Positions 1 through 17,100 of a stretch of DNA of 64,000 bases are shown piece after piece. The stretch's first letter is position 1, and each line of letters opens with the position of its first letter. The notes beneath the pieces are model-generated. The model was not told the origin of the DNA and ran no database searches. It saw only the letters and a program-made list of their open reading frames with translations. Source of the stretch: Limnomonas spitsbergensis (Eukaryota; Chlorophyta; Chlorophyceae; Chlamydomonadales); the NCBI GenBank assembly GCA_037349105.1, contig JAYJMM010000112.1, positions 2,728,001-2,792,000 of the forward strand. Direction: 5' to 3'. A program made the translations under genes and the position numbers.

Positions 1-975
1 AAAGCTCCTCTTTACCAGGATGCTTCCTGATCCGCCTTGGTTGGGGGGAAAAGCTCCTCTGTACCAGGATGCTTCCTCATCCGCCTTGGTTGGGGGGAAA
101 AGCTCCTCTCTACCAGGACGCTTCCTCATCCGCCTTGGTTGGGGGGGGAAAGCTCCTCTGTACCAGGGTGCTTCCTCATCCGCCTAGGTTGGGGGGTAAA
201 AGCTCCTCTTTACTAGGATGCTCTCTGATCCGCCTTGGTTGGGGGGGAAAAGCTCTTCTGTACCAGGATGCTTCCTCATCCGCCTAGGTTGGGGGTAAAA
301 GCTCCTCTTTACTAGGATGCTCTCTGATCCGCCTTGGTTGGGGGGGAAAAGCTCCTCTCTACCAGGATGCTTCCTCATCCGCCTTGGTTGGGGGGGGAAA
401 GCTCCTCTGTACCAGGATGCTTCCTCATCCGCCTTGTTTGGGGGTAAAAGCTCCTCTGTACCAGGATGCTTCCTCATCCGCCTAGGTTGGGGGGGGAACG
501 CTCCTCTGTACCAGGATGCTTCCTCATCCGCCTTGGTTGGGGGGAAAAGCTCCTCTGTACCAGGATGCTTCCTCATCCGCCTTGGTTGGGGGGGAAAAGC
601 TCCTCTGTACCAGGATGCTTCCTCATCCGCCTTGGTTGGGGGGGGGAAGCTCCTCTGTACCAGGACGCTTCCTCATCCGCCTTGTTTGGGGGTAAAAGCT
701 CCTCTGTACCAGGATGCTTCCTGATCCGCCTTGGTTGGGGGGGAAAGCTCCTCTGTACCAGGATGCTTCCTCATCCGCCTTGGTTGGGGGGAAAAGCTCC
801 TCTGTACCAGGACGCTTCCTCATCCGCCTTGGTTGGGGGTAAAAGCTCCTCTGTACCAGGATGCTTCCTCATCCGCCTTGGTTGGGGGGGGAAAGCTCCT
901 CTGTACCAGGATGCTTCCTCATCCGCCTTGGTTGGGGGTAAAAGCTCCTCTGTACCAGGATGCTTCCTGATCCGC
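1..975. repeat. 49-50 bp minisatellite, about 20 units
   Basis: Tandem units of about 49-50 bp, each containing AAGCTCCTCTGTACCAGGAT followed by GCTTCCTCATCCGCC and a G-run of varying length. Length variation in the G-run shifts the frame, which creates several overlapping open frames on both strands with no coding character. The array lies in the intron upstream of the first visible GDP-L-fucose synthase exon and may continue left of the window. Confidence 0.95.
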
Positions 976-995
976 CTGGTGCGTGGTGGGATCTT

Positions 996-6901
<5,906 letters not shown>

Positions 6902-6984
6902 GGAGGTGGGTAAGGAGGAGGGGTATGCTACTGCTATATGTTTTTCTCCCACCGAACATGCTGCCAGTTTTTTGGGGGCTATTG

Positions 6985-7140
6985 AGTCCCCCAAAGGAGC
7001 TGCCAAAGGCCCGATTGGGACGAAACCAGGACCGGCCTACGACTGGCAGCCTGGGCAGCATGGCTAGCCTCAACTGGGGTCTACGGCCAGAGGTCAGAGT
7101 GTAGCTGACATGTAGCTGAATCACAAAAAAAGGAACACTG
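6985..7140 (+). repeat. SINE-like dispersed repeat just after the fucose synthase stop
   Basis: Close relative of 55885-56038. Shared strings in order are CCTACGACTGGC, AGCATGGCT, TGGGGTC, CCAGAGG, GAGTGTAGCTG and a terminal A-rich AAAAAAAGGAACACTG. The A-rich 3' end fits a retroposed element. It probably lies in the 3' UTR or flank. Confidence 0.7.
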
Positions 7141-7775
7141 CCTGTTGCTGATCCTTTTCTAGTAGAGGACTAGCGAGATGTAACGTCATTGACCCTATTG
7201 TTTGAGGAGGCGGGTGATGCAGACAAACGGGGGAGGTGTGCAGGGAATTGTGCCTGACATGGTTGATTGTTGGACGCGTTGCAATATGGACAGGTCTTAA
7301 GTCTGAACCTTAAAGCCTGATGTAAATATGTGTGGGGGGTGAAATCCGTGAGAGCGTCAAAATTGATGCATGATACAATCGGCGCCTGCAAGCTGGTCAG
7401 GGCATTCGACAAACTAGGACGGTGAGCTAGAACACATCGCCTGGCCTGGGCCATCAACCAAAGCACAAACCCCTGACATGTGCTCGCAGTGGTCTGTCTA
7501 CAGGAGCAGAGGAGAATGAGGGAGGGTGGAGCAGTGCACCCATTCGTCATGACAGAGGCTAGCTGGTGCTGACTGCTGAGGTGCTCCGCTGTTCTGCATG
7601 TGTGCGGTCAAGGCACACCTTGAGGCGTGATGGGTTGATGCGTCCAGGTTCCAGAACTGTCGAGATGTATATGCGGTGCCCTAGGGCGCAAGGGGCCGGT
7701 GTCCCTCAATACCGGTAGCATGCGGAACTCACGCTCCGAGAACGAGGACACGGCATGCTTGGCTCAGCACTGTCA
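7141..7775. other. Intergenic stretch without recognisable gene
   Basis: No coding candidate was recognised here. 7175-7193 (TGTAACGTCATTGAC) is an isolated end of the TIR element family described at 7776. Confidence 0.5.
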
Positions 7776-8152
7776 GTCAATGACGTTACACCTCTGGGCC
7801 CTGCTCAAAAAGGCTCGGCCGCGTGGGCGCCTAACTAAAAAGAGTTGGGAGGAAAGATGGAAACAGCACTGTCAGTATGAGCAAATGAGATACGTTGGCT
7901 ACGGCTTGCGGGGGGGCGTGATGGTGACATGATCTTGAGGCTGGGAGAAGTAAATACGATACGTTGAAAACTGTACCATGCGGTCATACTGCATCCATGA
8001 TGATATCAGCACCAATGGACTCGTGATGTTTTAAGGGTTATGGATTTAGATTGTGAAGATTTTGAGAGAGATGTGAAGCTCTAGCGGGTGATCAAATACA
8101 GAGGCATACGTGCTGTGTTTATAGCAGGGCCCATAGGTGTAACGTCATTGAC
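7776..8152. mobile_element. 377-bp non-autonomous TIR element
   Basis: The left end GTCAATGACGTTACACCTCT continues as GGGCCCTGCTC. The right end is its inverted complement (GCAGGGCCCATAGGTGTAAC then GTCATTGAC). No transposase frame fits inside. The same termini bound 10320-11363 and 32933-33040. No convincing target-site duplication was seen. Confidence 0.8.
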
Positions 8153-8214
8153 GTGCTGTGGTTGCTGAACAATGTGAAGTGCCTCGCCTGTGGCATACCT
8201 GAAGCCTGGCCTGC

Positions 8215-8340
8215 CACTGGGCTTGGTGCAGCGAGCCCAATTGCTTTGGCCACTGGCCTTATGCCAGTCCAGACCTTGTCCCCATCGGCTGAATGGTGGG
8301 AGATAAGCGTCCTGCCACAAGGCATGATATAGCTGAAGCA
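8215..8340. repeat. SINE-like dispersed repeat fragment
   Basis: GCTTGGTGCAGCGAGCCCAA followed by TTGCTTTGGCCACTGGCC matches the reverse complement of the 26871-26906 block. The segment ends near ATATAGCTGAAGC. It lies in the H3 3' flank. Confidence 0.45.
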
Positions 8341-8403
8341 CTCTAAACAGTGGTCCAGATGTCCTCAGCAAGCTCTTCATGGGCAATTGTGTCGGTAGTT
8401 GGT

Positions 8404-8419
8404 GGTGTTGAAAAACACC
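8404..8419 (-). terminator. Histone H3 mRNA 3' stem-loop
   Basis: On the minus strand it reads GGTGTTTTTCAACACC: a 6-bp stem with a TTTC loop, 40 nt beyond the H3 stop. This is the signature of non-polyadenylated, replication-dependent histone mRNAs (SLBP site). Identical copies follow H2A and H2B. Confidence 0.93.
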
Positions 8420-8459
8420 GGTTTGGTTCACGGGGAACGAGTTGCAGAGCAAGGGGGAC

Positions 8460-9588
<1,129 letters not shown>

Positions 9589-9599
9589 ACCTGTCAGAG

Positions 9600-10319
9600 C
9601 ATCTACATGTATGCATGGACCAGGTTAGCGGCATGCATGGTTCAGATCAGCCGCATGGTAAACGTCAGCTGCATGCAGTCCACATCAGCTGCATGGATGG
9701 TACCCACCAGCCACACGCATGGTAAAGGTCAGCCACATGCAAAGTCCAATTGGTGCAGTGACCTGCTCAGTGCCTTAGTGAAGCTAGAGCTGGGAGAAGC
9801 CGTCTCCAGATTGCGTCAGGCAGCGGCTGACCTACAACTTCTCCCCGTCTCTTGCAGGTGTACCAGGGCAGGCATGGGTGGGAGGTTCTGGCTTATGTTG
9901 AGGAAGTGGTAGACTTTGTTGAGGTCTAGTATTTGCTGGCTTTGTTTTGCCTCCTCGCGGACTGGCTCTTCCCCTTTTTGTCTCTCTTGCTTTCAGGGGT
10001 AGGGCCCTTCAGTCCGCCTTTCCGTTTTCTGGGAGGGGGGGTGGGCTTTGGCCTTTATGCTCTTTCCTCTAATCTTCTTTCCTCTAGTCCATTTCCTTTG
10101 TCCTCCCTACGAGTCAGGAACTAGGATAGCCCACAGGTAGGAGTGTGAGGCCCTGGCTTTTGTGGAACTTGCTTTCCTTTCTTACCTCTTCTGCCTTCTT
10201 TCTTGACTTTCTACCTGACTTAATGTTTGAGCAGGGCCCAGAGGTGTTATGTACTTATGTCATTAACCTGACTTCATGTTTACCAACGTGGCTGAGCTTT
10301 ATTTAAGCAGGGCCTGGGG
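9600..10319. other. Intergenic insertion zone between histone pairs
   Basis: 9610-9760 is a short degenerate repeat of the GTCAGCTGCATG type; its block GCATGGATGGTACCCACCAG recurs at 11382-11401 beyond the TIR element. 10225-10262 is another right end of the TIR family (CAGGGCCCAGAGGTGTTATG then GTCATTAAC). No credible gene was seen. Confidence 0.5.
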
Positions 10320-11363
10320 GTCAATAACATAACACCTCTGGGCCCTGCTCAAAAAGTCTCGGACTCTCGGCCGCGTTGGCGCCCAACTGTCCCGTTGGGA
10401 GAAAAGAAAGGGAACTTAAAGTAAGGGGGAAAGAAGGAGAATAATACAAAGGAGAAACATGTACCCCCCCAAAAAGAAAAAAACGGTAGCCGAAAGTATC
10501 CGCGGCTCCCCGCCTCTCTTAAGCCTTCAACAATAAAGCAAGAGAGACACACATAAGGGGGGATAACAACTTTTCCCCCTAAGAAGGCAAAGAAAGCAGC
10601 AAACTACTAACCTATACCTCAACATTGCCTACCACGTCCTCAACAAATGTCAGAGCCTCCAATCCGAGCCTGATAGTCCATGGCGCCCTCCGGGGGCCTG
10701 TACAACCTCTCTCCCTAAGCCTGTCCTTCACGCTAGGGCAATGGAAGCAGACATGCAGCGCATCGTCCACGTTCTCGCCATTTCCCCTTGCCCAACACCG
10801 CTGGAAGCAGCGTGTCTCACGTTGTTGACCGTTCCGCCGTCCTCTCGTGTCAGCTGTGCTAACCGCACAAAGCCTCAGCCGTAAGTTCGTGCTCACACAA
10901 GCGCACGCCCTATTGCTGGTGCGGCTCCTCGCTTGCGCCAACCCGGCTCCTGCCGCAGACCTGTGTTTGGTGTCGGGGTCCCTGGGGCCTCCTCTGCCAG
11001 TCGCCTGAAGCTGCACCTGCCTGTAGGCTGCGTCCACTAGGTGTAGCATCTCTGGGACAAGGAGCTGCTGCATGTCAGACACTGCCTCACACAGTTTGGG
11101 GACAGCTGATCCGCGTGCCCACTCCCCCTTCAGCTCACCGCACCATCTGCGCCCTCCGGTGTTCTGCCGAAGCGCGAGCTGTATGTCGGCCGCCATGCCT
11201 GAAGCCATGAGTGGGCTGTCTTGCTGTGCTGCAGGTGCCACCGCTGCGTTGTACAAGCTGAGCACGTGCTACCACCAGTCTCGTTGTAACGGCTGGATCT
11301 GCTCCCTTATGATCCCCCAGTTGGCAGCAGAAGAGGCAAATCCATAGGTGTAACGTCATTGAC
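10320..11363. mobile_element. 1,044-bp TIR element inserted between histone pairs
   Basis: The left terminus GTCAATAACATAACACCTCT extends to GGGCCCTGCTCAAAAAG and CGGCCGCGTTGGCGCCCAAC. The right terminus CATAGGTGTAACGTCATTGA is its inverted counterpart. It is the longest of three complete family members here and carries a minus-strand open frame (10612-11265). No transposase motif was recognised. Confidence 0.7.
10612..11265 (-). CDS. Hypothetical open frame inside the TIR element
   Basis: 217 codons, open almost across the element. The only recognisable piece is near the C terminus: DDALHVCFHCPSVKDRL, with a C-x2-C and adjacent His spacing like the zinc-ribbon tail that follows many non-LTR reverse transcriptases. 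No polymerase motifs precede it. It could be a captured retroelement tail or a chance frame in GC-rich DNA. Function unknown. Confidence 0.3.
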   Translation of the reverse strand: MLSLYNAAVAPAAQQDSPLMASGMAADIQLALRQNTGGRRWCGELKGEWARGSAVPKLCEAVSDMQQLLVPEMLHLVDAAYRQVQLQATGRGGPRDPDTKHRSAAGAGLAQARSRTSNRACACVSTNLRLRLCAVSTADTRGRRNGQQRETRCFQRCWARGNGENVDDALHVCFHCPSVKDRLRERGCTGPRRAPWTIRLGLEALTFVEDVVGNVEV

Positions 11364-11785
11364 ATGCAGTCCAGATGAGTCGCATGGATGGTACCCACCA
11401 GCCGCATGCAAGGTCCAGGTCAGTTTCAAGCATACAGTAGTTCATGTCAGCCAATGCGGCTATCAAACAAACTTCTGAGAGATCAACTCTCATAACATGT
11501 CAAAAATGCATGCCTTCATGGACGACTCCTTTATTTTTCACCAGCCGCATGTTCCCCATTCCCCCCTTCCTAAATGTGCATTGGCATGCACACTTGGTAT
11601 GGGCATATGAGGTGTACCGATCAACACAAACCAAGCTGTTCTGACGTTCACATCAGCTTTTGAGATGTGTCTTAAGGTCCAAGCTGCTGCTGGGGCAACA
11701 TATGGCATCATGACACATGGCCGCTTTGGCCTTTGGGTGCATCTTACTCTCAGTCTAGATCATTGGTGCATATACCGTAGTTGGT
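11364..11785. other. H2A 3' flank without gene
   Basis: Begins with the CATGCAGTCCAGATGAGTCG and GGTACCCACCAGCC blocks that match 9676-9716, so one repeat locus appears split by the insertion. Nothing else was recognised. Confidence 0.5.
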
Positions 11786-11801
11786 GGTGTTGAAAAACAC
11801 C
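11786..11801 (-). terminator. Histone H2A mRNA 3' stem-loop
   Basis: On the minus strand GGTGTTTTTCAACACC, identical to the H3 and H2B copies, 37 nt past the H2A stop. Confidence 0.93.
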
Positions 11802-11838
11802 GGTTGTAGGGTATGCAGGACAGGGGACTGTAGGAAGC

Positions 11839-12243
11839 TTAGGCCGACTCCTCCTCCTTCTTGCTCTTCTTGGGCAGCAAGACGGGGTGGATGTTGGGCA
11901 ACACACCGCCAGATGCAATGGTAACGGTGCCCAGCAGCTTGCTCAGCTCCTCGTCATTGCGGATGGCCAGCTGGATGTGGCGAGGAATGATGCGGTTTTT
12001 CTTGTTGTCGCGGGCAGCGTTGCCAGCTAGCTCCAGCACCTCAGCAGCTATGTACTCGAGGACTGCAGCCAGGTAGACAGGGGCGCCGGCTCCAATGCGC
12101 TCAGCATATTTGCCCTTCTTCAGGTAGCGGGCGACACGGCCCACGGGAAACTGAAGACCGGCTTTTGCGCTTCGCGACACGGCCTTCTTGCCCCCTGCGG
12201 CCTTGCCGCGACCACCACCAGCGGATACTGTCTTGCCTGCCAT
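11839..12243 (-). CDS. H2A: Histone H2A, replication type
   Basis: 134 codons, intronless, TAA stop. Shows the H2A signature [20 protein letters not shown], the acidic-patch region with [10 protein letters not shown] and the C-terminal [17 protein letters not shown]. The end lacks the SQ(E/D)-hydrophobic motif of H2A.X, and the extended acidic patch typical of H2A.Z is not seen, so it is canonical. The basic N-terminal tail is Gly/Lys rich. Divergent to H2B with a 225-bp spacer; followed by the histone stem-loop. Confidence 0.99.
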   Translation of the reverse strand: MAGKTVSAGGGRGKAAGGKKAVSRSAKAGLQFPVGRVARYLKKGKYAERIGAGAPVYLAAVLEYIAAEVLELAGNAARDNKKNRIIPRHIQLAIRNDEELSKLLGTVTIASGGVLPNIHPVLLPKKSKKEEESA

Positions 12244-12468
12244 ATTGTCAAAGGAAATTACGGAGACGAAAGTTAAGGGAAGTATGTTAGGATAGAACCA
12301 TGCACCGCTTACATGGACGACACAAAGGCCGGATCAGCAGACCAGCCAGCGGTTGATGCCAGCTGGTCCGATCTTCCGAGCATTTGAACACTAGATAAAC
12401 GTCTTGCGACGTCTTATAACGCATAAATTCACTACTCTTTCATTTCTCGCAAAATTTGTATCAATATA
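12244..12468. promoter_or_regulatory. Bidirectional H2A/H2B promoter
   Basis: Carries CGGATCAGCAGA at 12330-12341, identical to the H3/H4 spacer, and a nearby imperfect inverse GCTGGTCCGATC at 12362. For H2B a TATAA at 12415-12419 lies 50 nt before the start codon, directly after GCGACGTC, an ACGTC hexamer of the kind found in plant histone promoters. Confidence 0.75.
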
Positions 12469-12867
12469 ATGGCACCAAAGGCAACCGTCGAGAAGGAGCC
12501 CCCTGCAGTGGCTACTACTGAGAAAAATATTGCGAAGAAGGTCGCTGTCAAGAGCACCGATGGCAAGAAGAAGAAGAAATCGGGAAAGGCAGTGGAGTCG
12601 TACAAGATTTACCTGTACAAGGTGCTCAAGCAGGTCCACCCCGATACTGGGGTCTCCTCCAAGGCCGTAGGCATCCTCAACTCCTCGATGAACGACATGT
12701 TCAACAAGATCGCCACCGAGGCTGCCCGCCTGTCCCGCTACAGCAAGAAGCCTACAATGACCTCCCGTGAGGTCCAGACCGCTGTGCGCCTGGTCCTGCC
12801 TGGCGAGCTGTCCAAGCATTATGTCTCTGAGGGCACCAAGGCTGTCACCAAGTTCACCTCAGCCTAA
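12469..12867 (+). CDS. H2B: Histone H2B
   Basis: 132 codons, TAA stop. The Lys/Ala-rich N-terminal tail (1-40) leads into the fold: [60 protein letters not shown] and the C-terminal [20 protein letters not shown], which includes the ubiquitylatable Lys in AVTKF. It forms the H2A-H2B dimer. Divergent from H2A and followed 42 nt later by the stem-loop. Confidence 0.99.
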   Translation: MAPKATVEKEPPAVATTEKNIAKKVAVKSTDGKKKKKSGKAVESYKIYLYKVLKQVHPDTGVSSKAVGILNSSMNDMFNKIATEAARLSRYSKKPTMTSREVQTAVRLVLPGELSKHYVSEGTKAVTKFTSA

Positions 12868-12909
12868 GCAGCTCGTCTAGCTCGGGTCTCTACCTCACCA
12901 GACCAAACC

Positions 12910-12925
12910 GGTGTTTTTCAACACC
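12910..12925 (+). terminator. Histone H2B mRNA 3' stem-loop
   Basis: GGTGTTTTTCAACACC flanked by CCAAACC and ACC, identical to the H3 and H2A elements. Confidence 0.94.
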
Positions 12926-14121
12926 ACCATTACAGATCCCTTAAAAGCAAATCCAGGCTCTCTGACTCGGGCAAGAAGAACACTGCTTCAGCCCACAACC
13001 TTCACAAAATATGAACCAAAACAGTGTGCACTGAGAACCAGAGTTTCAAAAATCTAATTTGCACGAAGAACAGAGGCTAAGAACAGTGCATACCCGCTGG
13101 TCCCTGCTGAATGCTTCGCCGCGTGGAGCCAGTAGGGAATGACTAAGAAAAACATAGGTGATGTGCTCTTCCCTCGCCATCGTCGTCCACGACAAAATCG
13201 AGACCCGGTGCCGGTGCCCCACATACTGTATAAAATTCAAAATACTGAGAACCAAGCGGGCAGCACAACAACAACAACAAAACAGCGACATTGAAGGGCG
13301 ACCCTGCAACAACACAATTCACTCAAAGCAGACGTTTCGAGCAACCCCCACACAAGAGTGACCCGCTCCCCGTTACTCTTAATACGGGCACCAAAGTGAA
13401 ACAGCGCGTGATGCAGCGAATTACGAATCCCGCCACAACAGCAGGGCGCTGCAGTGCTTGGTAGGCAACTCCTGCTGTATACAGAAAGCACGGCTCCCTC
13501 AGGGTTCGCTTTTTGCGCTTAGTCCCATCTAAACAACAGAACGCTCCAGCCCATTATTGAGTGGACACGGCCGCCTCAAATCTCCTGCTTCATACAGCAG
13601 ACACGGCCTCCTCTGAGTATGCTTCCTGCCCAGCCTCTGCTGGTGCCTCGGCTTGTTGCGCCGCGAGCATGTCATTGTATCTGTGCAAGAGATGGGGGGG
13701 TCATATTCAAGTTCGTTTTTGAGCCCCAGCTTTGGATTGTTGGGCAGAAGGCGCGTCGTTGTATCTGCGTGAAGGAGGGCTCCAGGTCAAAGCTCATGGG
13801 GAACTTGGAACAGCGACATTCGAATTCAAATACTGTCGAGCAGGGGTCGCGGTTTCATGGTTCATGGGGCCCTAGATATATTGTCTCACTATCACACATT
13901 GGGGCCAAGCTTCCCAATCACTTTCTCAATCCTTTGAGCATCAAATCCGAAAGCCTGCAATCTGCTGCCATACCCCCACTCCCTCACCTAACAACCCTGG
14001 CCCAACACTGCTCAGCAAACAAGCAAGCAGACAGCAGGTGCATCCTCATGAACACCACCATAAATCCATATTCAAACACCATCCTGATGAGATACTGAAC
14101 GACACAAAAACACCATCCAGC
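12926..14121. other. Intergenic region between H2B and the helical-repeat gene
   Basis: 13084-13145 holds a partial copy of the 230-bp dispersed repeat (GTGCATACCCGCTGG, TGAATGCTTCGCCGCGTGGA, GTAGGGAATGACTAAG). 13264-13282 is a short CAA run. Nothing else was recognised; both neighbouring genes end here. Confidence 0.5.
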
Positions 14122-17100
14122 TCACTTGCTGGCTGCTTCCGTGACTGTTTCATTCAGCCTGTAGCCTGAGCCGATGCTGGGGAGCGCGTTGTAAATCATC
14201 TCCAGGCCAGACAAGCTGCACTGGCCCAGGGTCTGCTTGATATTGTACACGAGATCATCAACATCCCTACAGAGGCAAGAAGGAGGCGGGCAAGGGTGAG
14301 ACAGAGGCAATGAAGGATGAGAGAGAGGCAATAAAGGAATATGAGAAAAGCACGGATGAGAAAATCAATTCAGGGGTCAGACAAGGGCAATCTGAGGTGA
14401 CAGAAACACGTGAAAGAGAAGTAACCAGGAGTGAGACAAAGGCAATCAAAGGTGAAACAAGCGTAGGTGAGAGAATCGATCGAAGGTGTGACAGAGGCAA
14501 TCAGAGGTGAGAAAAGCACGGGTGAGAACAGCGATGCAGGAGTCAGGCAAAGACAATCAGAGTTAGGAAAAGCATGTGTGAGAAAACCAATCATGAGTGA
14601 GACAGAGGAAATTAGAGTTGACAACAGCACAATTGAGAAAAGCATTCGGGGGGTGAGAAAGAGGCAATCAGGGACACGCGATCAAACTGGCGCGTCACAG
14701 GCTTCGTGACAGGTCGCAACATAACTGTGAACCACAAGTCAAGTCGAAAGTGTGAACTGGTATAACCTGGGTCCATGATGAAAATAATATGCTAAACCAT
14801 TGTGTGAGTCATACATCCTCGCGACAGAAGGAACGACTGCTAGGGTGCGCACCCCCAAATCAGGGTTGAAGTTTACGGGTCAAAAGTACTGCTGGGGTTC
14901 AGGGTCCACGCCTCCTGAATCAACAGTAGAGCTGAGCTGGAAAATAAAAACAATCGCAATACAGGACTCAAACTAGACAAACAATTGTAGTACGAGACTA
15001 AAAACCAGACAAACAATCACAATACCAGACTCAAAATGAACCAACCAACAAAAACAGTAACTTCAAACCAAGCGAAATACCTCATCAGCACGTCCTGCAA
15101 CACGTGATTGCAAGCTGCAATGGGGCCCAAGGCCCCCCCCCTCCTCCCCCATCGCCCCCTCCCCCCCCCCTTCTCCTCCCCCCCCTCCTCCTCCCCCTTC
15201 GCCTCCCCCCCCCCCCCCTCCTCCATCTTCGGCTCCTCACCTGTCCTTGCCCTTGAATTGAGACGTCGCTAGCAGGTACGCGAAAGCTGCCAGGTCGTCC
15301 CCCTTCATTTCCCCCTCCGGCTTCATTAGCACCTCGCGCAGCAGGTGGCCGCAGACCTCACCAGGCAGGCGCACCTGGAATGGGGAGTTGACGGTGTACG
15401 GTGTAGGGTGAAGAAGGCAGCGGTGTTGACATGGATGTCCGGTGCGCAAGCAGCAGTGTCTCACGTCGACAGTTGCACACGAAAATGCGCACACATGAAG
15501 CACACAAAAATGCGCACGCAATGAGGGTTCAGGGTTGGGGCAATGCTGAAACCCTGAACCCTACACTGGATAGCATTTCTCCAGATGGACCGCCAGGCAA
15601 CAGGCACCAGGCAACCAAGACAACCATTATTTCCTATCTGTTTTATTTGAGACGCCTTTCCAATGCCCTGGGTAGAAGCAATTGCACAAGGCAAGCCCTT
15701 ATGCCTCGAGGAGCCCCTCAAGGGTGGAGAGTTCAGAGCCCTTAACCCCAGCCTTTCTGGCTTGAGGAGATTCTTGATCAGCCCGAGATCAGTAAATGGT
15801 TTGTCACATTCGAAATTTCAAACATTGAGCCTAGACAGAGCAGCCATATGAATAATAACGTGACTGGAAGCCATCATCCCAGTCTCCCCCCTCCAACTTT
15901 GACTGCCCATTGAGGGTATCCTCTGCTGCCCTGGGCTACGAGGCGACCAGAAACGTGGCTTGAGAAGACTGGCCCAGGCCTCCGTCCCCCCCCTTGGTCT
16001 GCCCATTGAAGGTATCCCTCCGCTCCCCTAGGCTGCCCATTGAAGGCTTCCCTGCTCCCTTGGGACTGCCACTGCCACTGCCACTGCCACTGGGACTGCC
16101 ACTGCCACTGCCCTTGGGACTGCCACTGCCACATAATCTATCCCATGTGTTGTTTTGAAGGGGGAAAACGACACTTATCTGCAACTAAATGGTCACGGGA
16201 AAGTCCAAGACAATATTTATTCTTCAAAGTAATCAAACCTCCACCCCCAGCTGCCCATTAAGGGTTCCCCTGGTCGCTCACTTGCAGGTATCGTCCCAGG
16301 TATAGAGCGATGGTGCCCAGGTCTGATGAGGAGCAGTACCTGCCAGACAGCAGCAGGACACACACAGTCAGTCAACAAGAGGCAGTACACATCGCTGTCT
16401 GTCATGGACAGGCAGCGGGCATTCGTGTCAGTCTTAAATAGGCGGTACATAGTGATGCATGTTATGAACATGCAACACACATTGCTGTCAGTAATGACAA
16501 CACAGTACGCATTACGAGTCATGAACAGGCTGTACATACTACTGACAGTCATGAATAGGCAGTGCACATACCTGTCAGTTAGCAGGGGGGTATGAGGCAC
16601 GAATGTAATCTAAGATCAGGCAGGAGAAAGGCGGCACTGCCCCGAGGTGTGTGGGGGGTGTAGGGGGGTGGGGGGGGCGTTACAACACCTTAGGGCAACC
16701 CTTGGAGAGCCCCCCCTAGCACCCCTGAAAGCCGGCAGTTCCCGACTTCCCGTTGGGCTGAACCCTGAAACCTCAGCTAAGCTAGGACATGTGTGGTCAG
16801 GATTGTTGTGTGGTGTGATGCCTGTGGTGGTGAGGGGTAGGGTTGGAGAGAGGCTCTGCACCTTTCCTGTCCTAGGTTTTCGAGTTGGGTGACGCTCCTC
16901 TAGTCCTCTCCTATACAATTTCGTCCTTAAGGGGGCGCCTGACGCTCCTCTAACAAGCTTGCGTTTCCAGATGCCTCCCTCCCACTCCCATCTCCCCCCC
17001 CTCCCAACCATAACGCACAGGCCATAGCCTTGCCGGTAATCATTTTTTCCCGGCCTACCTAACCCCTTCCCCTCGTACCTGAATTGTTTCCTCCAGGACT

